From Zoogloea ramigera (GTDB taxonomy: Bacteria; Pseudomonadota; Gammaproteobacteria; Burkholderiales; Rhodocyclaceae): a DNA stretch of 64,000 bases. Under the pieces are notes generated by a model. The model worked only from the letters and a program-made list of their open reading frames with translations, searched no databases and was not told where the DNA came from. The position numbers and the translations under genes were made by a program. Location: positions 1 to 64,000 of the forward strand of contig NZ_BJNV01000002.1 in the NCBI RefSeq assembly GCF_006539865.1, in the 5' to 3' direction. Shown one piece after another: positions 43,248 to 53,547 of the stretch. Every line of letters begins with the position of its first letter. The first letter of the stretch is position 1.

Positions 43248-44186
43248 CACTCACACCCTACAGCAAGGAAAAAATTCGAATGAATAAGCCACTTACGCAC
43301 GAACAGTTGGTTCAAGAAATCAGCAAAAAAATTACACGAATGCGTTCATATACACCAAAAGTTGGTGTTTTTGGAAATTCTGGAGTTGGAAAATCAAGCC
43401 TTTGCAACGCAATCTTTGGAAAAGAAGTAGCAAAAATAAGTGACGTTGAAGCTTGCACAAGAAAACCCCAAGAAATTCTGATTGGATCAGAAAATAGCGG
43501 AATCGTTCTTGTAGATGTTCCTGGTATCGGTGAGGATCCGACCCATCAAAAAGAATACACCGCTCTTTACAAGAGCTTGGCTCCAGAACTTGATTTGGTT
43601 CTATGGACTATAAAAGCCGATGATAGAAACTACGCATCAGCTCTGGATGCTTACAAGGAAGTATTTGGTGCTAATGAAAAATCACCACCTATTTTATTTG
43701 TGGTCACACAAACAGATAAAACTAACGACATCGAAGACTGGGATCATCAAGAATACAAGCCCGGCGGATCACAGAATGGAAATATTGCCATCAAGGAAAA
43801 TGACATCTCCAAGAGATTCGGCGTTAGTACAAATCAAATAATCTCTGTCGCTGTCTCTAAAAAAGGAAGAGCATACAACCTAAGAGAACTCGTTGAACTC
43901 GTTGTGGAGGCGCTCCCAAACGAAAAAAAGTTCTCTTTCACTCGCGAAGCAAAACAAGAAAACGTAAGCGAGGAGGCAAGAAAAGGCGCTGAAAAAGGAA
44001 TCTGGGACTCTGTTAAGGAGTTTGCCGGAGAAGCATGGGATACAGTTAAAGACAAGGTGGTTGATGTCATTATTGCTTCTGCTCCAAAAATAATCTCCTC
44101 TATTGGACGCTGGATCAAGAGTTGGTTTTAAGCATAACAATTCAATCCAGCCGACGCCCGCAAGCGGGCGCGGCTGATTTCAAGCG
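43242..44186 (+). mobile_element. integron gene cassette 2
   Basis: Starts TTATGC and ends at the G of GTTGAAC. Its attC inner site GCATAAC (44132-44138) is the exact reverse complement of the core GTTATGC at its left end, confirming the boundary. One gene fills it. Confidence 0.9.
43280..44131 (+). CDS. cassette-encoded Era/YfjP-like small GTPase
   Basis: 283 residues. G1 GNSGVGKSS (about 31-39), G2-like Thr in ACTRKPQ, G3 DVPGIGE and G4 TQTDK define a TrmE-Era-EngA-YfjP type GTPase. The C-terminal 70 residues contain a charged segment and a hydrophobic amphipathic end (VVDVIIASAPKIISSIGRWI) that could bind a membrane. The start MNKPLTHEQ is chosen because AGGAAAA precedes it; in-frame ATGs at 43229 (in the previous attC) and 43244 are less likely. 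The gene is strongly AT-rich. Relatives occur in prophages and defence-rich loci; function here unknown. Confidence 0.75.
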   Translation: MNKPLTHEQLVQEISKKITRMRSYTPKVGVFGNSGVGKSSLCNAIFGKEVAKISDVEACTRKPQEILIGSENSGIVLVDVPGIGEDPTHQKEYTALYKSLAPELDLVLWTIKADDRNYASALDAYKEVFGANEKSPPILFVVTQTDKTNDIEDWDHQEYKPGGSQNGNIAIKENDISKRFGVSTNQIISVAVSKKGRAYNLRELVELVVEALPNEKKFSFTREAKQENVSEEARKGAEKGIWDSVKEFAGEAWDTVKDKVVDVIIASAPKIISSIGRWIKSWF

Positions 44187-44192
44187 TTGAAC
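44132..44192 (+). other. attC site of cassette 2
   Basis: 61-base site, GCATAAC to GTTGAAC, with arms CAGCCGACGCCCGC and GCGGGCGCGGCTG. The text is strikingly like the attC of aadA cassettes. No further cassette follows before the sodB terminator. Confidence 0.92.
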
Positions 44193-44293
44193 GACAGCTT
44201 TCCTCAAGGCTCAACGGCCGCCTTGGGTCGATAACAGACATCCCAAACATAAAGCCATAGCATCCCCTTCACCCCAAAACCGCCCCACGCACC

Positions 44294-44325
44294 AAAAAAA
44301 GGGAGCCTCTCGGCTCCCTTTTTTA
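44294..44325 (-). terminator. terminator of sodB
   Basis: AAAAAAAGGGAGCC-TCTC-GGCTCCCTTTTTT, a symmetric stem with A and T tracts, so it can also end transcription from the cassettes. Confidence 0.88.
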
Positions 44326-44398
44326 TTCCAGCCCTCTGGCCCCGCATCACGTCAGGGACGCGACCTCACGGGGCCTTCACGCCGAAAGTCGGCGCCGC

Positions 44399-44983
44399 TT
44401 ACGCGAAGTTGGCGGCGGCGAAGTCCCAGTTGGCGAGGCTGTTCAGGAAGGTCTCGACGAACTTCGGGCGCAGGTTGCGGTAGTCGATGTAGTAGGCGTG
44501 TTCCCACACGTCGATGCACAGCAGGGCCTTGTCGCCGGTGGTCAGCGGGGTGCCGGCGGCGCCCATGTTGACGATGTCGACGGAGCCGTCGGCCTTCTTG
44601 ACCAGCCAGGTCCAGCCAGAGCCGAAGTTGCCCACGGCGGAGGCCTGGAAGGCCTTCTTGAACTCGTCGAAGGAGCCCCACTTGGCGTTGATGGCGTCGG
44701 CCAGGGCGCCGGTGGGCGCGCCGCCGCCGTTCGGCTTCATGCAGCTCCAGAAGAAGGTGTGGTTCCAGACCTGGGCCGCGTTGTTGTAAACGCCGCCAGC
44801 CGGAGCCTTCTTGACGATCTCTTCGAGGGACAGGGCTTCGTACTCGGTGCCCGGGATCAGGTTGTTGAGGTTGACCACGTAGGCGTTGTGGTGCTTGCCG
44901 TGGTGGAACTCAAGGGTCTCTTCGGAAATGAAGGGAGCCAGGGCGTTCTTGGCGTAGGGCAGTTCGGGCAGGGTATGAGCCAT
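44399..44983 (-). CDS. sodB: superoxide dismutase [Fe]
   Basis: 194 residues, cytoplasmic. Metal ligands His27 (FHHGKHH), His75 (WNHTFFW), Asp158 and His162 (DVWEHAYY) are all in place. AQVWNHTFFW and GSGWTWLV with the Gln at residue 71 fit the Fe form. Converts superoxide to oxygen and hydrogen peroxide. RBS GGAGAACAAG precedes the ATG; its own promoter and terminator make it monocistronic. Confidence 0.97.
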   Translation of the reverse strand: MAHTLPELPYAKNALAPFISEETLEFHHGKHHNAYVVNLNNLIPGTEYEALSLEEIVKKAPAGGVYNNAAQVWNHTFFWSCMKPNGGGAPTGALADAINAKWGSFDEFKKAFQASAVGNFGSGWTWLVKKADGSVDIVNMGAAGTPLTTGDKALLCIDVWEHAYYIDYRNLRPKFVETFLNSLANWDFAAANFA

Positions 44984-45031
44984 CTTGTTCTCCGGGGTTG
45001 TTGGTTATGAAGCGGGCTTGTGTGTCCGACG

Positions 45032-45061
45032 ATTTTAGTCGGGTTTTGTGTGCCTGCACAA
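45032..45061 (-). promoter_or_regulatory. sigma-70-type promoter of sodB
   Basis: On the minus strand TTGTGC (-35) and TAAAAT (-10) are 18 bp apart, about 50 bp before the sodB start. Confidence 0.55.
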
Positions 45062-45110
45062 TCCGCGGCGGCCGGCGGATTGAATCGGGCTGGCCGGGCG
45101 CGGCTTGTGG

Positions 45111-46496
45111 TTAGTCATTGTGCGGGTTCACCGTGGCGTCCACGCTGCCCTGGTGAAGCTCGACGTGGATGCCATCGCCCGGGGACAGCGTGCCGGCGTC
45201 GCGCACGATTTCGCCGGCGGCGTTGCGGGTGATGCTGTAGCCGCGGGCGAGCACGCCGCGCGGGTCGAGGTGGGCGAGGTGCTGGGCGAGGGCGTCGAGG
45301 CGGCTGCGGCGGCGCTCGAGCAGGTTGCTGCCGGCGCGCTCGAGGCGCTGGGCGAGGGCGTCGAGGCGGGCCCGCCGCTGGGCGAGATCAGGCTTGCGGG
45401 CGGCGAGACGCAGGCCGAGGGCGCCCACCCGGGCCTCCCCGGCGGCGAGCTGGCGCGCCATGCGGGCGTGGAGCGCCTGCGTCAGGGTTTCGAGGCGCAG
45501 GCCGGCCTGCACGAGGCGCTGGCGCGGGTGGGTGAGCCGGGCGGCGACGCGGTCGAGGCGCTGGGCTGCGGTCTCAACGCGACGCTGCATGGCGCGCGTG
45601 AGGCGGGCGTCCAGCAGGGCCAGCTTGTCGTGGAGCTCGACGAAGCCGGCGCTGGCCAGCTCGGCGGCGGCGGTGGGGGTGGCGGCGCGCAGGTCGGCGG
45701 CGAAGTCGGCGATGCTCACGTCGGTCTCGTGGCCGACGCCCACCACCACCGGCAGCGGGCAGGCGCGGATGGCGCGGGCGACGGCTTCGCTGTTGAAGGC
45801 TGCGAGGTCTTCGAGGCTGCCGCCGCCGCGCACCAGGAGCAGCACATCGGTGCCGTCACGGGCGGCGCTGCGGCCAGCCCGCCGGATGGCCGCAGCGATC
45901 TGGGCCGGCGCGCCGTCGCCCTGCACTGGCGTGGGGTAGAGGGTGATCGGCACGTGGGCCGCCCGGCGGGCGAGCGCCGCGGTCACGTCGCGCCAGGCGG
46001 CGGCCTGGGCCGAGCTGACCACCGCGATGCCGCGCGGAAAACGCGGCAGTGCCCGCTTGGCGGCCGGCTCGAAGAGCCCCTCGGCCTCGAGGCGGGCCTT
46101 GAGGCGCAAAAAGGCTTCGTAGAGGTTGCCGACCCCCGCGTGGCGGACGGCCTCGACATTCAGCTGGTAGTCGCCGCGGGGCTCGAACAGGCTCACCAGC
46201 GCCCGCACCTCGACCTGCATCCCGTGCTCCAGGCGGAAGGGCAGGAGCTGCGCGCGGTTGCGCCACATGGTGCACCGCACCTGGGCCTGCTCGTCCTTCA
46301 GCGTGAAATAAACATGGCCGGAGGCGGCGCGGGTGAGGGTGGATACCTCACCGGCTATCCACATCAGCGGGAAGCTTTCTTCGAGCACATTGCGGGCGGC
46401 CCGGTTGAGCCAGGACACGGAGACGACCTCGCCGGGCTTGACTTCGGCAGAATTTCGGGGGGTGTTCATGGGGCTGGATTCTACCGGAATCCACAT
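45111..46496 (-). CDS. xseA: exodeoxyribonuclease VII large subunit
   Basis: About 461 residues. N-terminal OB fold (VVSVSWLNRAARNVLEESFP through FTLKDEQAQVRCTMW), central catalytic domain with IAVVSSAQAAAWRDV, VRGGGSLEDLAAFN and GVGHETDVSIADF, and a long C-terminal coiled coil with many Arg. With XseB it degrades single-stranded DNA to oligonucleotides. Start uncertain: the ATG at 46496 has a good GGAAGG, whereas MNTPRNSAEV nine codons in (46469) fits homologue length. xseB is not adjacent. Confidence 0.93.
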   Translation of the reverse strand: MWIPVESSPMNTPRNSAEVKPGEVVSVSWLNRAARNVLEESFPLMWIAGEVSTLTRAASGHVYFTLKDEQAQVRCTMWRNRAQLLPFRLEHGMQVEVRALVSLFEPRGDYQLNVEAVRHAGVGNLYEAFLRLKARLEAEGLFEPAAKRALPRFPRGIAVVSSAQAAAWRDVTAALARRAAHVPITLYPTPVQGDGAPAQIAAAIRRAGRSAARDGTDVLLLVRGGGSLEDLAAFNSEAVARAIRACPLPVVVGVGHETDVSIADFAADLRAATPTAAAELASAGFVELHDKLALLDARLTRAMQRRVETAAQRLDRVAARLTHPRQRLVQAGLRLETLTQALHARMARQLAAGEARVGALGLRLAARKPDLAQRRARLDALAQRLERAGSNLLERRRSRLDALAQHLAHLDPRGVLARGYSITRNAAGEIVRDAGTLSPGDGIHVELHQGSVDATVNPHND

Positions 46497-46653
46497 CTTC
46501 GCCTTCCGGGTGCAAAAAAATCCCGTTGCCGGGCTTGACTTGGGTGGAAACAGTTAAGTCTTTGATTTGTATGGGATGTTGCCGTAGCCTATTTTTTGAC
46601 CCGAGTAGGAAAAACCCTTGCTGGGCGCGGGTTTAGGGCGTTCGATCAACAGC

Positions 46654-46686
46654 AATCCACAAAGTTATCCACAGATTTTGTGGATT
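46654..46686. promoter_or_regulatory. DnaA-box cluster upstream of exbB
   Basis: A perfect DnaA box TTATCCACA (46665-46673) lies inside the inverted repeat AATCCACAAA-N13-TTTGTGGATT, whose arms are themselves near-matches to the box. It sits between divergent xseA and exbB, so DnaA may regulate one or both. Nothing else here looks like an origin. Confidence 0.5.
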
Positions 46687-46767
46687 GTCGTGAAGCGCTC
46701 GCTGGTTGCCCTGCGCCGTGGGGCGGGTTACATTCTCGGGCTTCATACGATTCGCAGGAGTGTTCGC

Positions 46768-47373
46768 GTGTTCGCCATCATTCAGGCCGCCGGCTGGCCG
46801 ATCTGGCCCTTGTTGTTTGCTTCCATCGTCGCGGTGGCCCTGATCATCGAGCGGCTCATCACCCTGCGCCGCAGCAAGATCCTCCCCGAGGGCTTGCTCG
46901 AAAAGGTCGTCGGCGAACTGCGCACCTCCGGCGCCACCCCCGAGATGGTCAACCGCGTCGCGCTGTCGTCGCCGCTGGGCCGCGTGCTGGCCGCCGGCCT
47001 GCGCAACGTGCGCAGCCCCCGCGAGGTGATGAAGGAGTCCATCGAGGAAACCGGCCGCGCCGTGGTGCACGACCTGGAGCGCTTCCTCACCACCCTCGGC
47101 ACCATCGCCTCGATCAGCCCGCTGATGGGCCTTTTTGGCACCGTGGTGGGCATGATCGAGATCTTCGGCTCCCAGACGCCGGGCGGCTCCAACCCCCAGC
47201 AGCTCGCCCACGGCATCTCCATCGCCCTCTACAACACCGGCTTCGGCCTGGTGATCGCGATGCCCAGCATGATCTTCTGGCGCCATTTCAGGGCCACCGT
47301 GGATGGCCTCGTCGTCGAGATGGAGCAGCAGGCCATCCGCCTCGTGGAAGTGGTCCACGGCGACCGTCGCTGA
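46768..47373 (+). CDS. exbB: ExbB/TolQ/MotA-family proton channel protein
   Basis: 201 residues. Three membrane segments: about 8-28 (WPIWPLLFASIVAVALIIER), 105-130 (ISPLMGLFGTVVGMIEIF) and 150-170 (LYNTGFGLVIAMPSMIFW), with the usual cytoplasmic loop between the first two. The GTG at 46768 is preferred, with CAGGAG upstream; earlier in-frame codons would add 50 non-conserved residues. With ExbD it turns proton flow into force for TonB or a TonB-like partner. Begins the exbB-exbD-lpxK-trm112-kdsB cluster. Confidence 0.92.
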   Translation: MFAIIQAAGWPIWPLLFASIVAVALIIERLITLRRSKILPEGLLEKVVGELRTSGATPEMVNRVALSSPLGRVLAAGLRNVRSPREVMKESIEETGRAVVHDLERFLTTLGTIASISPLMGLFGTVVGMIEIFGSQTPGGSNPQQLAHGISIALYNTGFGLVIAMPSMIFWRHFRATVDGLVVEMEQQAIRLVEVVHGDRR

Positions 47374-47383
47374 GGCGCCCGCC

Positions 47384-47806
47384 ATGAACTTCGGCCGTGG
47401 CCGCTCCCGCGAGGAGCCCGAGATCAACCTGATCCCGATGATCGACGTGCTGCTGGTGATCATCATCTTCCTGATGCTCACCACCACCTATTCGCGCTTT
47501 GCCGGGCTGGAGATCAACCTGCCCACCGCCGACGCCCAGGCCAGCAACGCCAAAACCGTGGAGGTCAACGTGGCCGTCACGGCGGCTGGCGACGTGGTCA
47601 TCAACAAGCGACCGGTGAATGGCTCCGGCCAGCCGGCCATTGTGGCGGCCCTGCAGGCGGCGGTGCCGCCCGACGCCAAGGATCCGGTGGTTATCATCAA
47701 CGCCGACGCCAAGGCGGCCCACCAGCGCGTCATCGACGTGATGCAGGCGGCCCAGCAAGCCGGGTTGGTGCATATCTCCTTCGCCACCCAGGCGGCCCAG
47801 CAGTAA
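47384..47806 (+). CDS. exbD: ExbD/TolR-family proton channel protein
   Basis: 140 residues. Short cytoplasmic tail (MNFGRGRSREEPEINLIPMI), one membrane helix with the essential Asp (MIDVLLVIIIFLM), then the periplasmic domain that binds peptidoglycan or TonB. The start follows the exbB stop by 10 bp. Confidence 0.93.
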   Translation: MNFGRGRSREEPEINLIPMIDVLLVIIIFLMLTTTYSRFAGLEINLPTADAQASNAKTVEVNVAVTAAGDVVINKRPVNGSGQPAIVAALQAAVPPDAKDPVVIINADAKAAHQRVIDVMQAAQQAGLVHISFATQAAQQ

Positions 47807-47824
47807 CGCGTCCGCGCGTCCATC

Positions 47825-48835
47825 ATGCCGCGCAGCGCCCCCGGATTCTGGCTAGGCCGTGGGCTTGCGGCGTACTGCCTGCTTCCCCTCTCATTGCTTT
47901 TTGCGTTCCTCGCCGGCCTGCGTCGCCGGCTGTTCGCGCTCGGCGTACTCAAGGCGGAGCGCCTGCCGGTGCCGGTGATCGTGGTCGGCAACATCGCCGT
48001 CGGCGGCAGCGGCAAGACGCCTATCGCCCTGTGGCTGGCCGACACGCTGCGCGCCCGCGGGCACCGGCCGGGCATCGTCAGCCGGGGTTACGGTGGCTCC
48101 GTCGAAGGCACCGCGGAGGTGCCGCCCGGTGGCGATCCGGCGCGCTACGGCGACGAGCCGGTGCTGATGGCGGCGCTGTCGGGTTGCCCGGTGTGGGTGG
48201 GCCGCGACCGCCCGGCGGCGGGGCGCAGCTTGCTGGCGGCGCACCCCGAGGTGGATGTGATCATCGCCGACGACGGCCTGCAGCATTACCGCCTGGCCCG
48301 CGACGTGGAGATCATCGTGGTGGACGAGGCGACCCTCGGCAACCGCTTCCGCCTGCCCGCCGGCCCGCTGCGCGAAGGCGTCGGCCGGCTCGCCGAAGCC
48401 ACCGTGGTGCTGGCTCAGGGCGGGCTTTCGCCTCGCCTGCGCGCCGCAATGGGGTGTGCGCCGGTGTTCGGCTTCGAACTTGCCGGCGTGGCCTTCGAGC
48501 GGGTCGGTGCCCGCAGCGAGCGACGGCTGCCGGCGGATTTCCGCGGCCGGCGCGTGCACGCGATGGCCGGCATCGGCCGGCCGGAGCGCTTCTTCGGGCA
48601 GCTCGAAGCAATGGGGCTGGTGATCGAGCGACGGCCGTTTGCCGATCACCACGCCTTCACGCCCGCCGATGTGGCCGTGCCCGATGGCGATGTGCTTCTG
48701 ATGACCGAGAAGGATGCGGTAAAATGCGCGCCTTTCGCCCCGGCTGAAAGCTGGGTGTGGCCGGTTCGGGCGCAGCTTGCGCCGGAAGCCGCAGAACTGA
48801 TTGTGGAGAAGCTCGATGGACCCCCGACTGCTTGA
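47825..48835 (+). CDS. lpxK: tetraacyldisaccharide 4'-kinase
   Basis: 336 residues. Membrane-associated N terminus, Walker A GGSGKTP (about 60-66), GIVSRGYGG, and [12 protein letters not shown] near 148-159. Phosphorylates the lipid A disaccharide precursor at the 4' position. Placement after exbBD and before kdsB matches many betaproteobacteria. Its last 20 bases overlap the next gene. Confidence 0.96.
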   Translation: MPRSAPGFWLGRGLAAYCLLPLSLLFAFLAGLRRRLFALGVLKAERLPVPVIVVGNIAVGGSGKTPIALWLADTLRARGHRPGIVSRGYGGSVEGTAEVPPGGDPARYGDEPVLMAALSGCPVWVGRDRPAAGRSLLAAHPEVDVIIADDGLQHYRLARDVEIIVVDEATLGNRFRLPAGPLREGVGRLAEATVVLAQGGLSPRLRAAMGCAPVFGFELAGVAFERVGARSERRLPADFRGRRVHAMAGIGRPERFFGQLEAMGLVIERRPFADHHAFTPADVAVPDGDVLLMTEKDAVKCAPFAPAESWVWPVRAQLAPEAAELIVEKLDGPPTA

Positions 48836-49004
48836 AATCCTCGTTTGCCCGATCACCAAGGGCCCCCTCGACTTCCACAAGGACAAGCAGGAGCTGTGGA
48901 GCGTGAGCGCGCGCCTGGCCTATCCGATCCGCGACGGCATCCCGGTGATGCTCGAAGAGGAAGCTCGCCCGCTCACCGAAGAAGAACTCGCCCAGGCGCG
49001 CTGA
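48816..49004 (+). CDS. Trm112/YcaR-family small protein
   Basis: 62 residues: [20 protein letters not shown], then [20 protein letters not shown]. Usual length and wording for the family between lpxK and kdsB. Only one Cys (Cys11) remains, so no zinc ribbon is possible. Function in bacteria is not settled; the eukaryotic relative is a methyltransferase partner. Starts inside lpxK, GTGGAG upstream. Confidence 0.92.
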   Translation: MDPRLLEILVCPITKGPLDFHKDKQELWSVSARLAYPIRDGIPVMLEEEARPLTEEELAQAR

Positions 49005-49005
49005 G

Positions 49006-50479
<1,474 letters not shown>

Positions 50480-50501
50480 TCAGGCCGCAAGCAGGTTCGC
50501 A

Positions 50502-50536
50502 GGGCCGGCCGCCAACGCGCCGGCCCTTTTGTTTTT
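50502..50536 (+). terminator. terminator of adk
   Basis: Stem GGGCCGGC/GCCGGCCC with a 9-base loop, then TTTTGTTTTT. Confidence 0.88.
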
Positions 50537-50571
50537 GCAGGGTTCATTGGAGTGCGCAGCGCGCTGCCGTC

Positions 50572-51822
50572 ATGACAGGAAATCTTCTATACGCCCAGTC
50601 CGGCGGGGTGACGGCGGTCATCAACGCCTCGGCGGCCGGTGTCATCGCCGAGGCGCGCCTGCAGCCCGAGCGCATCGGGCGTGTGCTGGCGGCCCGCAAC
50701 GGCATCCTCGGGGTGCTGCGCGAGACCCTGGTCGATACCGCCAGCCTCCTCGACCCCGATCTGCGCCGCCTGCGGGCGACGCCCGGCGGGGCCTTCGGCT
50801 CCTGCCGCTTCGATCTCGACCCCGAAGAGAGCAACCCGGCCCAGTACGCGCGCCTGTTCGCGGTGCTGGCGGCCCACGACGTGCGCTACTTTCTTTACAA
50901 CGGCGGCAACGGCTCGATGGAAACCTGCCGCCAGGTGCAGGCCGCCGCCGACGCGCGGGGCTATGCGCTGATCGTGGTGGGCGTGCCGAAGACCGTCGAC
51001 AACGACATCGTCGGCACCGACTGCTGCCCCGGCTATGGCTCGGCAGCCAAATACCTCGCCACCTCGGTGCGCGAGGTGGGCCTCGACCTTGCCGCGATGA
51101 CCACCAACGCCGGCCGGGCCTTCGTGCTCGAGGTGATGGGGCGCAACGCCGGCTGGCTGGCCGCCGCCTGCGGGCTGGCCGCCGAAGACGACAGCGCGGC
51201 GCCGCACCTGATCCTGCTCCCGGAGGTGCCCTTCGACGAGGCGCGCTTTCTCGAGCGGGTCCGCGACACCGTCGCCCGCTGGGGCCATTGCTCCGTCGTG
51301 GTGGCCGAGGGGCTGCGTCGGGACGACGGGCAGATCCTGTCGATGCAGGACCGTAGCCAGAAGGGTTACGTCCAGCTCGGCGGCGCCGGCGAGGTGGTGG
51401 CCGAGCTGATCCACCGCAGCCTGGGCTACAAGGTGCATTACGCGGTGGCCGACTACCTGCAGCGCTCCGCCCGCCACCTGGCCTCCAAGACCGACACCGC
51501 CCAGGCCTTTGCGGTGGGCAAGGCGGCGGTGCGCCGGGCGCTCGCCGGGCAGCCGGGCGTGGTGGGCATGAAGCGCCTCTCCGACGTGCCCTACCGCTGG
51601 CGCACCAACCTGCTGCCCTTCGAGGCGGTGGCCAACCTCGAACGAAAGCTTCCGCCGGAGTTCATCGCCGCAGACGGATTCGGCGTCACCGAGGCTTTCC
51701 GCCGCTGGTGCCGCCCTTTGATCAGCGGTGAGGATCTGCCCGCCTTCCGCGACGGGCTCCCCGATTACCTGCGCCTGCAGCTCCCGCTGTTGCCGCCGGC
51801 GCTGCCTGCCTATGGGGCCTAG
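50572..51822 (+). CDS. pfp: 6-phosphofructokinase (PFP-like)
   Basis: 416 residues. Substrate loop KTVDND (140-145) with Asp143 as base, MGRNAGWLAA and the fructose-6-phosphate segment are present. The donor signature is mixed: residue 114 in GGNGS (111-115) is Gly, as in ATP enzymes, but Lys140 in VPKTVDND is typical of pyrophosphate-dependent ones, and the usual Asp of GGDG is Asn113. Length and neighbourhood (after adk) match the 'pfp' genes of Rhodocyclales. Phosphoryl donor cannot be decided by eye. Confidence 0.88.
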   Translation: MTGNLLYAQSGGVTAVINASAAGVIAEARLQPERIGRVLAARNGILGVLRETLVDTASLLDPDLRRLRATPGGAFGSCRFDLDPEESNPAQYARLFAVLAAHDVRYFLYNGGNGSMETCRQVQAAADARGYALIVVGVPKTVDNDIVGTDCCPGYGSAAKYLATSVREVGLDLAAMTTNAGRAFVLEVMGRNAGWLAAACGLAAEDDSAAPHLILLPEVPFDEARFLERVRDTVARWGHCSVVVAEGLRRDDGQILSMQDRSQKGYVQLGGAGEVVAELIHRSLGYKVHYAVADYLQRSARHLASKTDTAQAFAVGKAAVRRALAGQPGVVGMKRLSDVPYRWRTNLLPFEAVANLERKLPPEFIAADGFGVTEAFRRWCRPLISGEDLPAFRDGLPDYLRLQLPLLPPALPAYGA

Positions 51823-53518
51823 CGCCAGACGGCTGGCCGCGCTGGCCGGCCTGCTGCTGGCCGGCCTGTGCGCCGCCGAGCTACCGCCGCCCCCCGAGGC
51901 GGCGACGGCCTACCTTCCCCAGCCGCCGGCGCAGGGCCGGCGCTTCATGGCGGTCACGGCCAACCCCCACGCCACCGCGGTGGCGCTCGAGATGCTGCGG
52001 GCCGGTGGCTCGGCGGTGGACGCGGCGATCGCCGCCCAGATGGTCCTCGGCCTCGTCGAGCCTCAGTCCTCGGGCCTCGGTGGTGGCGGGTTGATGCTCT
52101 TCTTCGACGCCCGCCGCAAGCGCCTCGACGCCTGGGACGGCCGTGAGACGGCACCCCTCACGGCCTCCGCCGGGCAGCTGAGCGACAGCGCAGGCAGGCG
52201 TCTCGACTTTGCCCGCGCGGTGCGCGACCCCCGCGCCGTCGGCACGCCGGGTTTGCTGGCGATGCTCGGCCTGGCTCACCGCGAGGCCGGCCGGCTGCCC
52301 TGGGCGCGGCTTTTCGAGCCGGCGATCCGCCTGGCCGAAGAGGGCTTCGCGGTGTCGCCGCGCCTGCACGGCCTGCTGGCCCTCGAGGGGCGCTTCGCCG
52401 ATCCGGCGGCCCAGGCGCTGTTCTTCGATGCCGACGGGCGGCCGTGGCCGGTGGGCTACACGCTGCGCAACCCGGCCCTGGCGCGCAGCCTGCGCCTCGT
52501 TGCCGCCGAGGGCCCGCGCGTGCTGCATCGGGGCGAACTCGCCGGGCGCGTGCGGGACGCGGTGCGCGGTGATCTGCCCGCCGACGAAGCCGACCGGCGC
52601 GGCCTGCTCGGCTATCCCGATCTCGCCCGCTATCAGCCGCTCCGGCGGGAAGCCCTGTGCCGGCCCTACCGGGGCTACCGGGTGTGTGGCTTTCCACCGC
52701 CGAGTTCGGGGGGCTCGACGGTACTCGCCACCCTGGGCATCTGGCGCCAGCTGCCGGCCGCGCCAGTGGGCTCGGTGGAATTCATCCATCGCTTCGCCGA
52801 AGCTGGGCGGCTGGCCTACGCCGACCGCGCGGCCTGCGTGGGTGATCCGATGGCGGCGCCGGTGCCAGTCGGGGCGATGCTCGACGAGCACTACCTGACC
52901 CGCCGGGCCGCGGCGATCGGCGCCCGGGCTGGCCCCCTGCGGCGGGCTGCGGGCCTGTGCGGCGAAGGGGGCGAGGCAGAGGGGGAGAGGCCGTCCACCA
53001 GTCACCTGTCGATCGTCGATGCCTTCGGCAACGCGGTGGCGCTCACGTCGTCGATCGAGGATGCCTTCGGCAACCGGCGCATGGCGGGGGGCTTCTTCCT
53101 CAACAACCAGCTCACCGATTTCTCGGAGACAGGGCCCAACCTGACCGCGCCGGGCAAGCGGCCACGCAGCTCGATGGCGCCGACGCTGGTGTTCGACCGC
53201 CAGGGGCTTTATGCGGTGCTAGGCTCGCCGGGGGGCAGCCAGATCCCCAACTTCGTCTCCCAGGCCTTGATCGGCCTCCTGGACGAGCGGATGGACGCGG
53301 TGGAGGTGGTCGCTCAAGCCCGGGTGGGCAGCCGTAACGGGCCACTGGAGGTGGAACAGGGGCGGCTGGCGCCGGCGGTGAGGGAGGCCCTCGAGGCCCG
53401 CGGCCATGGGCTGCGCGAGGTGGAGATGACCAGCGGCATCGCGCTGATCGTGCGCCAGGGGCGCGGCTGGGTGGGGGCCGCCGACCCGCGGCGGGAAGGC
53501 ACCGCCGGCGGCGATTGA
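51812..53518 (+). CDS. ggt: gamma-glutamyltransferase
   Basis: 568 residues, signal peptide at the N terminus (LAALAGLLLAGLCA). Large-subunit hallmarks ANPHATAVALEMLRAGGSAV and SSGLGGGGLMLFF; autoprocessing nucleophile Thr396 in RPSTSHLSIVD; small-subunit SSIEDAFGN and PRSSMAPTLVF with GSPGGSQIPNFV. It is cleaved into two chains and hydrolyses or transfers the gamma-glutamyl group of glutathione in the periplasm, returning cysteine-glycine. The start overlaps the pfp stop by 11 bp. Confidence 0.94.
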   Translation: MGPSARRLAALAGLLLAGLCAAELPPPPEAATAYLPQPPAQGRRFMAVTANPHATAVALEMLRAGGSAVDAAIAAQMVLGLVEPQSSGLGGGGLMLFFDARRKRLDAWDGRETAPLTASAGQLSDSAGRRLDFARAVRDPRAVGTPGLLAMLGLAHREAGRLPWARLFEPAIRLAEEGFAVSPRLHGLLALEGRFADPAAQALFFDADGRPWPVGYTLRNPALARSLRLVAAEGPRVLHRGELAGRVRDAVRGDLPADEADRRGLLGYPDLARYQPLRREALCRPYRGYRVCGFPPPSSGGSTVLATLGIWRQLPAAPVGSVEFIHRFAEAGRLAYADRAACVGDPMAAPVPVGAMLDEHYLTRRAAAIGARAGPLRRAAGLCGEGGEAEGERPSTSHLSIVDAFGNAVALTSSIEDAFGNRRMAGGFFLNNQLTDFSETGPNLTAPGKRPRSSMAPTLVFDRQGLYAVLGSPGGSQIPNFVSQALIGLLDERMDAVEVVAQARVGSRNGPLEVEQGRLAPAVREALEARGHGLREVEMTSGIALIVRQGRGWVGAADPRREGTAGGD

Positions 53519-53547
53519 GCTCGCCACCGGCGCCGGGTTTCAGGCCT

